Shown: positions 35,250 to 44,062, counted from the stretch's first letter. The stretch is DNA of 64,000 bases from Natrinema amylolyticum (GCF_020515625.1 NZ_JAIWPJ010000002.1:682001-746000); one strand, 5' to 3'. The notes: generated from the letters alone by a model not told the origin. Numbers and translations are program-made.

Positions 35250-37580
35250 CTACGCCCGATACTCACCGGGCGCGAGTAACTCGATCGGATGCGGCACGTC
35301 CCGCTCGAGCAGCGCCTCGAGCTGGTCGCCACACGAGGTGCCCGACGCGACGACGGTCTCTGCATCCTCGACCTGCGTCGCCAGCCGCTCGCCGACGTCC
35401 ATACTGAGCTCGTAGTATTCCCGCTTGTAGCCGAAGGAGCCGGCCATCCCGCAGCACTCGGCGCTCGAGGTCTCGGGCGCGTAGCCAGCGCGCTCGAGGA
35501 CGGCCACGGTCGGTGCCTCGAGGTCGAGCGTGCGCTGCTGGCAGTGGGAGTGGTAGGCGACCGGCTCCGCACCGTCTCCGGTCGACAGGACCGAGGGGTC
35601 GGCCCCGTTCTCGAGCAGGCCGTAGACGTACTCGCAGATCTCGTAGCTGCCGTCCCGGAGCCGCTCGAAGGACGACTCGGGCAGCAGGCGCTCGTACTCG
35701 CGGTGCATCGCCGCCAGATCGGAGGGTTCGATGACGACCACGTCCCGGCCGGCGTCGAGGTCCTCCGCCAGCGCGGCGTAGAGCCGGCTGGCCTGTCGGT
35801 CCGCCGTCGCGATCATTCCCTGGGAGAGCGCCGCGCGCCCGCTCTCCGGCAGGTCGGGAACCCGTACCGGGACGCCGAGCGCCTCGAGGGTCCGGACGGC
35901 AGCCTTCCCGCGGTCGACATCGACGTAGTTCGTGTAGACGTCGGGGTAGAGGACGACCTCGCGGTCGACGTCGGCCCCGACATCCCGTGAGTCGGCCCGC
36001 ATCGCGTGCTTTTTCGAAGCGGCGAAGCCGCCTCGCCCCTCGAACCAGTCGACGAGCGATTCCCGCCGGAACGTCGGCAGGTCGCGCCGCCGGTCGATGC
36101 CGATGGTGTGCTCGAGGAGCCCGCGGACGGGACCGGCGTCGGCGAGCCAGTTCGAGACCGGCGCGGTCGCGCTGGCGGCTTTCGCGACGGTGCCGATGTT
36201 CCCGAAAAAGCGCTTGCCGGGGTCGAGGCCACTGCCCTCCTCGTCGGGGGTGAGTCCGTCGACGAGGAAGTCGTAGGATTCGGGCTCGCCGCTCCGGTTG
36301 ACGCGGTCTCGGACGACGGTGTTGATCCACGGGATATCGATTTTCACCGGACAGGCGTCGACGCAGTTCGTACAGCCGGTACAGAGGTCGTTGAACTCAG
36401 CGGCCGATTCCTGGCCGTGAACGCCGGCCTCCCAGCCGGTCGCGATGCCGCCCGAGTAGGTTTCGCCGCCGAAGCCGTGGCCGCCGACGGACTGGAAGTT
36501 CGCACAGGAGTTCGAGCAGGCCCCACAGCGGATGCAGTACAGCGTCTCCCGAAGCTGGTCGTCCTCGCGCATGTCCGTGCGGCCGTTATCGAGCAGGACG
36601 AGGTGGAAGTCCCGGTTCGGGTCTCCGGTGTCGTCCGCCGTCTCCGCGATATCGTCCGCCGCGTCGTTACCGGTCGTGATCGGCTCGTCGGGCGAGTCGA
36701 AATCCAGCGTCGGCGAGTCGGTCGGCGGCGAGAGCATCGTCACGTACTGAGAGATCGGCTGGCCCGTCGCGCTCTTGGCGATGATATCGACGAACGGCTC
36801 GAGGTCAGACAGCGTCGGAATCAGTTTCTCGACGCCCGCGACCGCGACGTGCGTGTCGGGCGTGACCGCGCACTTGCGGGCGTTGCCCTCGTTCGTGACC
36901 AGCGCGATCGTCCCGCTGTCAGCGACGACGAAGTTCGCGCCGGTGATCCCCACGTCGGCGTCCGTGATGAGCTCGCCGAGGTGATCCCGGGCGAACCGAG
37001 TCAGCTCCTCGGCCGTCTCGAAGGGGTCGTCGGGGTCGAACCGCTCGTTGAACAGCTCGGCGATCTCCTCGCGAGAGATGTGCATCGCCGGACCGACGAT
37101 GTGGGAGGGCGTGTCGTCGGCCACCTGCAGCACCCACTCGCCGAGGTCGGTCTCGGTGACGTCGATCCCGTCGGCCTCGAGCGCGTCGTTCAGGTCGATC
37201 TCCTCGGTCGTCATCGACTTCGATTTGACGACCGACGGCTCCGCAGCGGCTGCGCCGTCGTCGGCTCCGTCCGCGGCCTCGCTCCGGACCACGTCGGACA
37301 CGTAGGCGTTCGCGTCCGCGGCGTCGTCGGCGACGTAGACGGTGCCCCCGTTCGCCTCGACTGCCTCGCGGACCGTCTCGATCAACTCGGGGAGCCGATC
37401 GATGGCGTCCTCCTTGATCGCCCGCGCGTCGGTCCGGAGGGCCTCGAGGTCGTCGGTTCCGCCGTAGGTCTCCTTTCGACGGGCGTTCGAGGCGCTCGCG
37501 TGGGCGTGGATCGCCGGCCCCTCGGTCTCGAGCAGGTGTCGAATCCGGTCGGCCTGCTCCGATCGCGTGCGTTGGGCCAT
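35250..37580 (-). CDS. LutB-LutA-like fusion: LUD iron-sulfur and CCG protein
   Basis: This 776-residue protein probably oxidises lactate or glycolate with its partner LutC-like gene. Its order is: a LUD domain (about 60-310, with V-V-K-S-K-S-M-T-T-E-E and V-A-G-V-E-K-L-I-P-T), two 4Fe-4S motifs (C-I-R-C-G-A-C-x-x-x-C near 351 and C-T-G-C-T-N-C-x-x-x-C-P near 401), and a C-terminal CCG-type (LutA/GlpC-like) region. Only the second CCG motif is intact (A-E-C-C-G-M-A-G-S-F-G near 710); at the first, family-typical cysteines are replaced (E-S-G-R-A-A-L-S near 595). In most bacteria LutA and LutB are separate. The LutC-like gene lies 1 nt upstream in the same operon. Confidence 0.87.
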   Translation of the reverse strand: MAQRTRSEQADRIRHLLETEGPAIHAHASASNARRKETYGGTDDLEALRTDARAIKEDAIDRLPELIETVREAVEANGGTVYVADDAADANAYVSDVVRSEAADGADDGAAAAEPSVVKSKSMTTEEIDLNDALEADGIDVTETDLGEWVLQVADDTPSHIVGPAMHISREEIAELFNERFDPDDPFETAEELTRFARDHLGELITDADVGITGANFVVADSGTIALVTNEGNARKCAVTPDTHVAVAGVEKLIPTLSDLEPFVDIIAKSATGQPISQYVTMLSPPTDSPTLDFDSPDEPITTGNDAADDIAETADDTGDPNRDFHLVLLDNGRTDMREDDQLRETLYCIRCGACSNSCANFQSVGGHGFGGETYSGGIATGWEAGVHGQESAAEFNDLCTGCTNCVDACPVKIDIPWINTVVRDRVNRSGEPESYDFLVDGLTPDEEGSGLDPGKRFFGNIGTVAKAASATAPVSNWLADAGPVRGLLEHTIGIDRRRDLPTFRRESLVDWFEGRGGFAASKKHAMRADSRDVGADVDREVVLYPDVYTNYVDVDRGKAAVRTLEALGVPVRVPDLPESGRAALSQGMIATADRQASRLYAALAEDLDAGRDVVVIEPSDLAAMHREYERLLPESSFERLRDGSYEICEYVYGLLENGADPSVLSTGDGAEPVAYHSHCQQRTLDLEAPTVAVLERAGYAPETSSAECCGMAGSFGYKREYYELSMDVGERLATQVEDAETVVASGTSCGDQLEALLERDVPHPIELLAPGEYRA

Positions 37581-37581
37581 C

Positions 37582-38088
37582 CTATCGGTCCTCCAGGACG
37601 ATCACGTGGACGTCGCCGGGCCCGTGCACGCCGTGGACGAGGTCGCCCATGTCCGCGGTCGCGCTCCGACCGGTCGCGAAGACGACGCTGTCCCGGCCCG
37701 CGTCGAACCCCGCTTCGAGTCGGTCGAAGCCGGCGCTGATGTCCGGCACGACGTCGCTCTCCGCGACGACCGCGACGTGTCGCTCCGGGTAGAGACTGAT
37801 CGGCTCCGCCCCGTCGGCCGTCGATTCGACGGCGACGGTGCCGTACTCCGCGATCGCGAAGCCCACCGGAGTGACGCCGGTCCGAGCGGCCGCCACCTCG
37901 GCGGTCGTCGGGTGGGTCGTCACCGAATCCGGAAGCGAGACCCCCTCGAAGGGCAGCGGGGCACCGACCGCTGGCTCCTCGACGATCCGCTCGATCCGCT
38001 CGCTCGCATCGGCGGCCGCGACGCGTTCGAGTCCCACCTCGAGTCCCTCGAGCGCACGTTCGAACCGACCGACAGTATCGACAGTCAT
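37582..38088 (-). CDS. LutC-like LUD-domain protein
   Basis: This 168-residue protein is a short LUD-domain subunit like LutC/YkgG. It contains T-P-V-G-F-A-I-A-E-Y-G-T-V near residue 88, L-Y-P-E-R-H-V-A-V-V near 112 and the C-terminal G-D-V-H-V-I-V-L-E-D. It ends one base before the LutB-LutA-like fusion starts. Together they would form the complete LutABC-type oxidase in two genes. The start at 38088 gives MTVDTVGRFE. Confidence 0.86.
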   Translation of the reverse strand: MTVDTVGRFERALEGLEVGLERVAAADASERIERIVEEPAVGAPLPFEGVSLPDSVTTHPTTAEVAAARTGVTPVGFAIAEYGTVAVESTADGAEPISLYPERHVAVVAESDVVPDISAGFDRLEAGFDAGRDSVVFATGRSATADMGDLVHGVHGPGDVHVIVLEDR

Positions 38089-38314
38089 TGACTCCCATAT
38101 CCGGGCGGACGATCAAGAGACTGATGGTCGATTCAGTGTCACTTCGCGCGGACGTCTGACCGATCGCCTCGCGATCGAATCACGACCGACCTGCTGACCG
38201 GGCTCAGCGTCGACGCGTCCGGTCACGCTTTCGGCGTTGTATTCGCACTCGAGGTGTCGGATTCCAATGTGTGAGGTACTTTGAGCCGTTCGGAAAACGT
38301 GCGGTGTGGTTTCA

Positions 38315-38743
38315 ATGGCTGACACTGAACTCGGCACCCACGAGTGGTGGGAGTCGTACAAGGAGACGGTGAACAGCGATCCGGAAATGGACGTCAGGGG
38401 CCACGATAAGTTCTCCGAGAACTTCTACGTCGAGATCGGGGACGAGCGCGTCCTCCTCGAAATGGACGGCGGCGAGATCGAGAACCTCGTCCCGAATCCG
38501 ACGATGAACCACCAGTGGTCGTTCGGCGTCGAGGGCGACCGCGAGACCTGGGAGGAGTTCGTTCGGGAGACCCCGCCCGCGTTCAACCACGAGATCATCG
38601 CGTCACACTATCGGACCGCGGTCCGCAACGAGGACGGCCACCTGCAGTTGACCGGCGACAACAAGCGGATCTTCCAGCATCTGCGCGCGTTCCAGCGAAC
38701 GCTCGATCTGATGCGGGTCGCCCACAACGACGGAGGGAGCTGA
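38315..38743 (+). CDS. SCP2 sterol-binding-like protein
   Basis: This 142-residue protein resembles SCP2-type lipid-carrier domains. It has V-L-L-E-M-D-G-G-E-I near residue 47, H-Q-W-S-F-G-V-E-G-D-R-E-T-W-E-E-F near 64 and a long C-terminal helix. The ATG at 38315 (MADTELGTHEW) is preferred over a GTG three codons earlier. It lies 1 nt before an alpha/beta hydrolase gene in the same operon. The pairing suggests a shared hydrophobic substrate, but this is an inference. Confidence 0.72.
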   Translation: MADTELGTHEWWESYKETVNSDPEMDVRGHDKFSENFYVEIGDERVLLEMDGGEIENLVPNPTMNHQWSFGVEGDRETWEEFVRETPPAFNHEIIASHYRTAVRNEDGHLQLTGDNKRIFQHLRAFQRTLDLMRVAHNDGGS

Positions 38744-38744
38744 G

Positions 38745-39710
38745 ATGACCGAATCCTACCAGCCGGGCGACGTCGAACCGATCAGCGGGTCGTACGTCCA
38801 CGTCGAAGTAGAAGGGGTCGACCACCGGATCTACTTCGAGGAGAACGGTCCCGAAGACGGGATCCCGCTGCTCTGCCAGCACACGGCCGGCAACAACTGT
38901 CAGGAGTGGCGCCACCTCCTGACCGACGAGGAGATCACCGAGGAATTCCGCGTCATCGCCCACGATCTGCCCTATCACGGGAAGTCGGTCCCCCCGACCT
39001 CGCAGGAGTGGTGGACCGAGGACTACACCATGACGGCCGAGAAGTTCACCGAGACGCTCGTGAACCTCGCCGACGCCCTCGAGCTCGAGGACCCGATCTA
39101 CATGGGCTCGAGCATGGGCGGCAACATCGCGCTCGAGCTGGCCGACTGGTATCCCGAGCGATTTCGGGCGCTGATCGGCCTCGAGTGCGGCGCTCACAGC
39201 CCGGGCTTCTACATCGACTGGCTCGACCACCCCGAAGTGAACACGACGGAGGTCAACGCCTACTCCTGTTGGGGGCTGATGGCACCCCAGAGTCCAGAGC
39301 AGACGCGACGAGAGACGATGTATCTCTACGAACAGGGCGCGACGGGCGTGTTCAAGGGCGACCTCTACTACTACTCCGTCGATCACGACTACCGAGACAA
39401 ACTCGATCAGGTCAACGCCGACGAGTGCCCCCTCTACATCGCCAACGGCGAGTACGACTACCTGACCACGCCCGAGGACGGCCGCCAGACCGCCGAGGGG
39501 ATCGGCGAGGGGGCGACCGCCGTCGAGTTCGCCGAGATCGGCCACTTCCCGATGAGCGAACATCCAGAGCTGTTCAACGCCTACATCACGGAGGTGCTCG
39601 CCGACGTCACCGGCGATCGAGACGAGGAGCTTCCGGACGTCCTTGAGCCCGATGACGTCGGCATCGAACTCCACCAACAGGGGCCGGCCCGCGAGAAACC
39701 GGCCGAGTAA
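38745..39710 (+). CDS. alpha/beta hydrolase
   Basis: This 321-residue hydrolase has the nucleophile elbow G-S-S-M-G-G with Ser123. Earlier the oxyanion-side segment L-L-C-Q-H-T-A-G-N-N is present. The acid is probably in N-G-E-Y-D-Y-L near residue 235, and the histidine is in I-G-H-F-P-M near 265. The substrate may be an ester or C-C bond substrate of moderate size. It is the second gene of an operon with the SCP2-like protein. Nothing in the sequence shows the exact reaction. Confidence 0.88.
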   Translation: MTESYQPGDVEPISGSYVHVEVEGVDHRIYFEENGPEDGIPLLCQHTAGNNCQEWRHLLTDEEITEEFRVIAHDLPYHGKSVPPTSQEWWTEDYTMTAEKFTETLVNLADALELEDPIYMGSSMGGNIALELADWYPERFRALIGLECGAHSPGFYIDWLDHPEVNTTEVNAYSCWGLMAPQSPEQTRRETMYLYEQGATGVFKGDLYYYSVDHDYRDKLDQVNADECPLYIANGEYDYLTTPEDGRQTAEGIGEGATAVEFAEIGHFPMSEHPELFNAYITEVLADVTGDRDEELPDVLEPDDVGIELHQQGPAREKPAE

Positions 39711-39883
39711 TCGTCCGTCATCGGTCGACCGCCGCTCCGTCGGATCCGGTCACGACTCCGTGTCGCTTTCTTTTATCGGGTCGACCCGCCGACCGTCGGT
39801 CTTGCCGCCTCGAGGCCGTGTTGTCTCTCGGGCAATACACAAGAGCTATATCGTATGTGTCTAGTTCTCACCTGACACTCACT

Positions 39884-40021
39884 ATGTCAGATACGACGTC
39901 CGGACCCCACCGATACGCCGAGCGAGAGGCGGACGACGGGACCCTCCGCATCTTCGATACGACGAACGATGCCGCTTGGATCGAGTCGGACACGTCGCTC
40001 TCGATCGCCTGGCAGACCTGA
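39884..40021 (+). CDS. small haloarchaeal protein, DUF7331-like
   Basis: This 45-residue protein reads MSDTTSGPHRYAE, then D-G-T-L-R-I-F-D-T-T-N-D-A-A-W-I-E-S-D-T-S-L-S-I. The pattern R-Y-x-E, hydrophobic strand, F-D-x-x-N-x-x-A-W-I-x-S matches a family of very small haloarchaeal proteins of unknown role. A second member is at 51360-51545. A TATA-like CTATATC lies 32-38 nt before the start. Confidence 0.7.
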   Translation: MSDTTSGPHRYAEREADDGTLRIFDTTNDAAWIESDTSLSIAWQT

Positions 40022-40141
40022 CCGGAACGAATCCGCCGTCGTGAGCGGTCGGAAATCGACGCTGCCTCGCGACTCAATCGGAGAATCGACGGTCGGAGTC
40101 GATACACCCCGACCGTTTCCATCGATGGTCGATCCGAGGGG

Positions 40142-41047
40142 CTACTGCATCGCCTTGACCCAACCGGGAACCGACGCCATCCCCTCTTTGTCCTCCCAGC
40201 CGTTCTCACGGAAGTAGCTCTCGAGGTCAGTGAATGCGAAGCCGAACCGTTCCTCGAGGGCGTCGATGTCGGCGTCGTAGCCGACCTCGTTGAACCACTC
40301 GCACATGACGGTGAACTCCTCGCCGAAGGAGTCGTAGGCGTCCTCGATCGGGACGTGGACGGGGTCGACGTCCCGTCCGGTGACCTCGGAGAGGATCTCC
40401 GCGGTCTCGGCCAGCGTCTTGTCATCGCCCGCGAGTTCGACGCGCTCGCCGACGAACTCGTCGGGGTTGGCGAAGGCGACCGCGGCGGCGCGGCCGACGT
40501 CGTCCACGTCGATCATCTGGAGGGAGACGCCCTCCTCGAGGGGGAGCGCGATTTGGCCGTCCTCGACGACGTCCTCCGCGAAGGCCTCGAAGTTCTGGAA
40601 GAAGAACACGGGCTGGAGAACGGTCAGCGGCAGGTCGAGTTCCTGAGCGTGCTGATCGATCTCCCACGCGGAATCGAAGTGGGGAATCCCCGTGTCTCGC
40701 TCGTGGCTGCCGACGCCGCTGAGGACGAACTGGTCGACACCCTCTTCGGCGGCGACCTCGGCGATGTTCTTCCCCTGCTGGACCTGCGCGTCGTACCCCT
40801 GCGTCCAGAAGTTCGTGACGGCGAAGACGGCGTCGACCTCGGCGACGTGGGGCGTCAGCGACTCCGTCTCGTTCAGGTCGCCTTCGACCATCGTCACGCC
40901 GCGGTCGGCCAGTTCTCGCGCTCGATCGCCGGAGGTGTCGCGGGTCAGGCCGGAGACGTCGAAGTCGGCGTCGGCCTCGAGCAGGTGTTCGACGACCGCG
41001 CCGCCCTGATTGCCGGTCGCGCCGGTGACGAGGACGCTCGTCGTCAT
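40142..41047 (-). CDS. NmrA-like NAD(P)-binding protein
   Basis: This 301-residue Rossmann-fold protein starts M-T-T-S-V-L-V-T-G-A-T-G-N-Q-G-G-A-V-V, the NmrA/HSCARG cofactor motif. V-L-S-G-V-G-S-H near residue 108 replaces the usual active Tyr-x-x-x-Lys of extended dehydrogenases, so it is more likely a redox-sensing or atypical reductase. V-L-Q-P-V-F-F-F-Q-N-F near 145 is typical for this group. A single gene, divergent from the MaoC gene. Confidence 0.87.
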   Translation of the reverse strand: MTTSVLVTGATGNQGGAVVEHLLEADADFDVSGLTRDTSGDRARELADRGVTMVEGDLNETESLTPHVAEVDAVFAVTNFWTQGYDAQVQQGKNIAEVAAEEGVDQFVLSGVGSHERDTGIPHFDSAWEIDQHAQELDLPLTVLQPVFFFQNFEAFAEDVVEDGQIALPLEEGVSLQMIDVDDVGRAAAVAFANPDEFVGERVELAGDDKTLAETAEILSEVTGRDVDPVHVPIEDAYDSFGEEFTVMCEWFNEVGYDADIDALEERFGFAFTDLESYFRENGWEDKEGMASVPGWVKAMQ

Positions 41048-41298
41048 CTCAGCTCACCTCCGTCGCCGGCGCTTCGTCGGTCGCGTGCGATACGGCTGCA
41101 GTTCGAGCGGTGTCATCAGCCGGGTTCATCACGTACGGGGATTCGGTCCGAACGGTCATATAGCGTTTTGGACGCGAAGGATACCACCTAACACTGATGT
41201 CACCATCTCTCGCGGCAGAAACGACGGCTCCGAACTCCGCGGCCGCGAACTACCGAACGGACTGTGGGATTTTCCGGCTCGCGTCCGAACGACTCCTC

Positions 41299-41739
41299 AT
41301 GCGCTACTTCGAGGACATAGCCATCGGCGACGAGGAGACCTTCGGCCGGTGGACAGTGACGAGAGACGAGATCGTCTCGTTCGCTCGGAAATGGGATCCA
41401 CAGCGGTTTCACGTCGATCCCGAGGCCGCGAAGAAATCGGTCCACGGCGGCCTCATTGCCAGCGGCTTCCACACGGTCGCGGTCGCGATGCGCCTCTGGG
41501 TCGACGAGTATCTGGACGACGTGGCGAACATGGGTGCACGCTACCTCTCCGAGCTCGCTTGGCACGAACCCGTTCGTCCCGGCGACACCCTCGCCGTCAG
41601 CGGCGAAGTGCTGGACGAGACGATTCCGGAACACACGGACGGCCACGGCTACCTCGACTACGAACTCACGGCCCGTGTCGACGACCAAGCGGTGATGACG
41701 ATGGTGACCGATCTCGTGGTGCAACGCCGCGGCGACTGA
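41299..41739 (+). CDS. MaoC-like enoyl-CoA hydratase/dehydratase
   Basis: This 146-residue protein has the hot-dog fold of MaoC dehydratases. F-A-R-K-W-D-P-Q-R-F-H-V-D-P-E-A-A near residue 30 is the hydratase-2 motif with Asp and His, and H-G-G-L-I-A-S-G-F-H follows. W-H-E-P-V-R-P-G-D-T-L near 92 is the typical second half. The ATG at 41299 (MRYFEDIAIGDEE) fits homologues; the in-frame start at 41197 would add 34 residues that look unrelated. It may act in acyl-CoA metabolism together with the thiolase elsewhere in the window, but there is no operon link. Confidence 0.87.
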   Translation: MRYFEDIAIGDEETFGRWTVTRDEIVSFARKWDPQRFHVDPEAAKKSVHGGLIASGFHTVAVAMRLWVDEYLDDVANMGARYLSELAWHEPVRPGDTLAVSGEVLDETIPEHTDGHGYLDYELTARVDDQAVMTMVTDLVVQRRGD

Positions 41740-41825
41740 TCGCTACTCGCGGCTCCGGATCTCACCACTCGAGCGTCGGTCTACCGGTCGACGCGGTCCG
41801 GAAAGAAACAAGAGGATAGAGCGAC

Positions 41826-42323
41826 TTACTCCGAGACCGTCAGTTCGCCGTAATCGAACTCCTCGCCCATCTCGGAGAGGGTCTCGAGCTCGTCTTGTTC
41901 CTCGCGGAGGGTCTGCTCTAAGGTGTCGGCGGCGTCGTCCATGCCGAGCTGGTCGGCCATCGGGATCAGGTTCCCGTAGACGGCGATCTCGTAGTGTTCG
42001 GACTTCTGCCCGGCGGCGATGTTGAACCGGTCGATGGCCTCCTGACTGGGATCTTTGTCCATGAACTCCTCGTGGGCCTCGATCATCCCCTCGACGACCG
42101 GGTCTTCTTCACCTTCCGCGGAGGCGTCGACCTGCTCGAATACCTCCTCGAGACGGTCGATGTGATTCTGGGTCTCCTCGCGGTGTTCCGCGAATCCCGA
42201 CGTGAGTTCCTCGTTCGAGGAGGTCTGCTCGAGTTCCTCGAGCGCGTCGACGAGGCGCTGTTCGGTGTGGTACGCGTGCTTGAGTCCGTCTACGAAGAGG
42301 TCTTCGGTTGAGTCTATAGTCAT
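41826..42323 (-). CDS. DUF892 (YciE-type) ferritin-like protein
   Basis: This 165-residue protein is a four-helix bundle of the DUF892/YciE type. It has L-F-V-D-G-L-K-H-A-Y-H-T-E-Q-R-L near the N-terminus, H-R-E-E-T-Q-N-H-I-D-R-L-E near residue 47, and Y-E-I-A-V-Y-G-N-L near 112. The E-x-x-H pattern could bind a di-iron centre. Members are linked to stress response in bacteria. It lies divergent from nothing close, with guaA 112 nt upstream on the same strand. Confidence 0.85.
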   Translation of the reverse strand: MTIDSTEDLFVDGLKHAYHTEQRLVDALEELEQTSSNEELTSGFAEHREETQNHIDRLEEVFEQVDASAEGEEDPVVEGMIEAHEEFMDKDPSQEAIDRFNIAAGQKSEHYEIAVYGNLIPMADQLGMDDAADTLEQTLREEQDELETLSEMGEEFDYGELTVSE

Positions 42324-42435
42324 AAGCGCTCGTCCGAGTGGACAGCGCTGAGTTCAATAAGCGGGCGGCTTGCGTCTGAGGCGGCCGATAGTGGCCCGTT
42401 CAGGCGCTGTACGGCGACCGGAGAGGACTGCGAGA

Positions 42436-42990
42436 CTAGTTGGATTCGCAGATCGCCAGGAAGTTCTCGAAGATCTCGTCGCCCTCCTCGGTGTGGGCGA
42501 CCTCGGGGTGCCACTGAACGCCGTAGAGATCGCGGTCGGTGTCGCTCATCGCCTCGACGTCGCAGACGTCGCTTCTCGCGGTCAGTTCGAAGCCTTCCGG
42601 CAGTTCCGTGACCTCGTCGGCGTGGCTCGCCCAGACGCGGGTCTCGGGATGCAGCGAGCCGGTCAGCGGGTCGTCGTCGTCGACGATGTCGACGGTCACG
42701 TCCGCGTAGCCGCCGTACTCACCGCTTCCGACGCTGCCGCCGAGTTCCGCGGCGATCAGTTGCATTCCCAGGCAGATGCCCAGCACCGGGATGTCCGCCT
42801 CGAGATAGTCGGCGGAGTTTCCGATTCGATCCATGTCCGGACCGCCGGAGAGGACGACGCCGTCGGCGTCGACGGCTTCGGGCGGCGTGTCGTTGTCGAT
42901 CAGCTCCGTGTCGACGCCGAGGTCGCGAAGCGCCCGGCGCTCTAAGTGGGTGAACTGTCCGTGATTGTCCACCACGACGATCTTCGTCAT
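42436..42990 (-). CDS. guaA: GMP synthase, glutamine amidotransferase subunit
   Basis: This 184-residue class I glutaminase supplies ammonia for GMP synthesis. The catalytic triad is Cys73 in G-I-C-L-G-M-Q, and His with Glu in Q-W-H-P-E-V near residue 161. Archaeal GMP synthases are often split into two genes, with the PP-loop ATPase subunit elsewhere, as here. The start at 42990 (MTKIVVVDNHGQ) is chosen over one seven codons upstream, because the conserved sequence begins there. Confidence 0.93.
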   Translation of the reverse strand: MTKIVVVDNHGQFTHLERRALRDLGVDTELIDNDTPPEAVDADGVVLSGGPDMDRIGNSADYLEADIPVLGICLGMQLIAAELGGSVGSGEYGGYADVTVDIVDDDDPLTGSLHPETRVWASHADEVTELPEGFELTARSDVCDVEAMSDTDRDLYGVQWHPEVAHTEEGDEIFENFLAICESN

Positions 42991-43141
42991 TGGGTGCTCG
43001 TAGCGGGTCACCCGGTAAAAGCGGTCCGAAAACCGATCCCGATTCCGGCGTCAGTGTCGGTCGACGCTGCCGGTCACTCATAACTGCTGCACAAATCGAT
43101 GGGCGGGCTTTTGATTATCCACACTAATCCCGGCGTAGAGT

Positions 43142-43363
43142 ATGGGTCGCACGAGTGTGGACGCAGGCGATATGCGGTGGGGGTGGACCTGCCCGCTGTG
43201 CGAGACGGACGTATCGGTCTCGAGAGATCCCGGTTCCGGGACCTTCCGATGGGAGTGTGACAACGGGGCGTGCGACGCGATCGGATTCGGCTTTAGCTCG
43301 CGGCGCAGGGCCCGACTCGCCCTCCGGGAGTATCGCGAACGGTATCGAAACATCTACCGCTAA
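43142..43363 (+). CDS. small zinc-finger protein
   Basis: This 73-residue protein has one zinc-binding unit, W-T-C-P-L-C-E near residue 15 and W-E-C-D-N-G-A-C-D near 38, with a basic arginine-rich C-terminal helix. It may bind nucleic acid. Promoter-like CTTTTGATTA lies about 28 nt before the start. I do not recognise a named family, though this type is common in haloarchaea. Confidence 0.68.
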   Translation: MGRTSVDAGDMRWGWTCPLCETDVSVSRDPGSGTFRWECDNGACDAIGFGFSSRRRARLALREYRERYRNIYR

Positions 43364-43414
43364 GTGCGGCTCGAATCGGAAAAACAGCTATTCCAGAGAC
43401 GGGGTTCCGGTACG

Positions 43415-43420
43415 TTTATG
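43415..43420 (+). promoter_or_regulatory. TATA element before small membrane protein
   Basis: TTTATG lies 25-30 nt before the ATG at 43445, in the leaderless spacing, and helps choose that start over upstream in-frame ATGs. Confidence 0.4.
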
Positions 43421-43444
43421 CGTTCGTCACCGGATGACAGACAC

Positions 43445-43582
43445 ATGCCAGTCGATCTCAGTGAATTCGACCATCCCTCGTGGCTCACTGCGGCAGGAAC
43501 GGGCATCGGGTACGCACTGATTCTCGCAGTGCTAACGCTGGCCATGTTCATCGTGCCGTGGCTCGTCTTTTCCGCCCTGTAA
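43445..43582 (+). CDS. 45-residue single-helix membrane protein
   Basis: This short protein reads MPVDLSEFDHPSW followed by one hydrophobic helix (about 15-42) ending F-S-A-L. The start at 43445 gives a compact protein and matches the leaderless promoter spacing. Tiny helix proteins of this sort are widespread in haloarchaea. Function unknown. Confidence 0.6.
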   Translation: MPVDLSEFDHPSWLTAAGTGIGYALILAVLTLAMFIVPWLVFSAL

Positions 43583-43711
43583 CGGACGGTATACTGTTGT
43601 AGCTCCGTCGAGTCCCTGGTCTCGAGTAGCGAGTCGTCGAGCAGATCCACCCTGGACGGCAACACTCATCACCGGCGGATCATCGACGGATCGAATCCAC
43701 CGCCGAGACAG

Positions 43712-44062
43712 CTATCGACTGTCGATCTCTTCGTGAATCGACTCGCCGTCCCCCTCTTTTGACTCCCACTCCCATTCGTCCTCGACTCTGATGCGTCCAT
43801 CATCGAGCAGTTCGACATCCCCGATAGAGTGTCCAGTAGCCGTCTCGTTGTTCTCGTTTATCTGAACGTACCGAATATCCCATTGCTCCCCATCGAAGGT
43901 CCCGACCAGGTGTCCATCGACGATCGCACCACCGGAGTAGTTCGCGTAGATTCGATTCCCGTCCTGTTCGAACTCGAATACGGTGTCTGCACCGACTTCT
44001 CCATCCTCGTCGTTTGCGACTCCGGCGAGTATCCGCCCGTCCAGGGAAATCTCCTTACCCAT
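43712..44062 (-). CDS. N-acetylglutamate-synthase-annotated (lipocalin-like) protein
   Basis: This 116-residue protein has the pattern G-R-I-L-A-G-V-A-N-D-E-D-G-E-V, F-E-F-E-Q-D-G-N-R-I-Y-A-N-Y-S-G-G-A-I-V-x-G-H-L-V-G-T, and H-S-I-G-D-V-E-L-L-D-D-G-R-I-R-V. That matches small bacterial proteins often annotated as N-acetylglutamate synthase, although they lack an acetyltransferase fold and are more likely beta-barrel binding proteins. Its DNA is visibly lower in GC than its neighbours, so recent transfer from bacteria is possible. A single gene with no operon partner. Confidence 0.7.
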   Translation of the reverse strand: MGKEISLDGRILAGVANDEDGEVGADTVFEFEQDGNRIYANYSGGAIVDGHLVGTFDGEQWDIRYVQINENNETATGHSIGDVELLDDGRIRVEDEWEWESKEGDGESIHEEIDSR

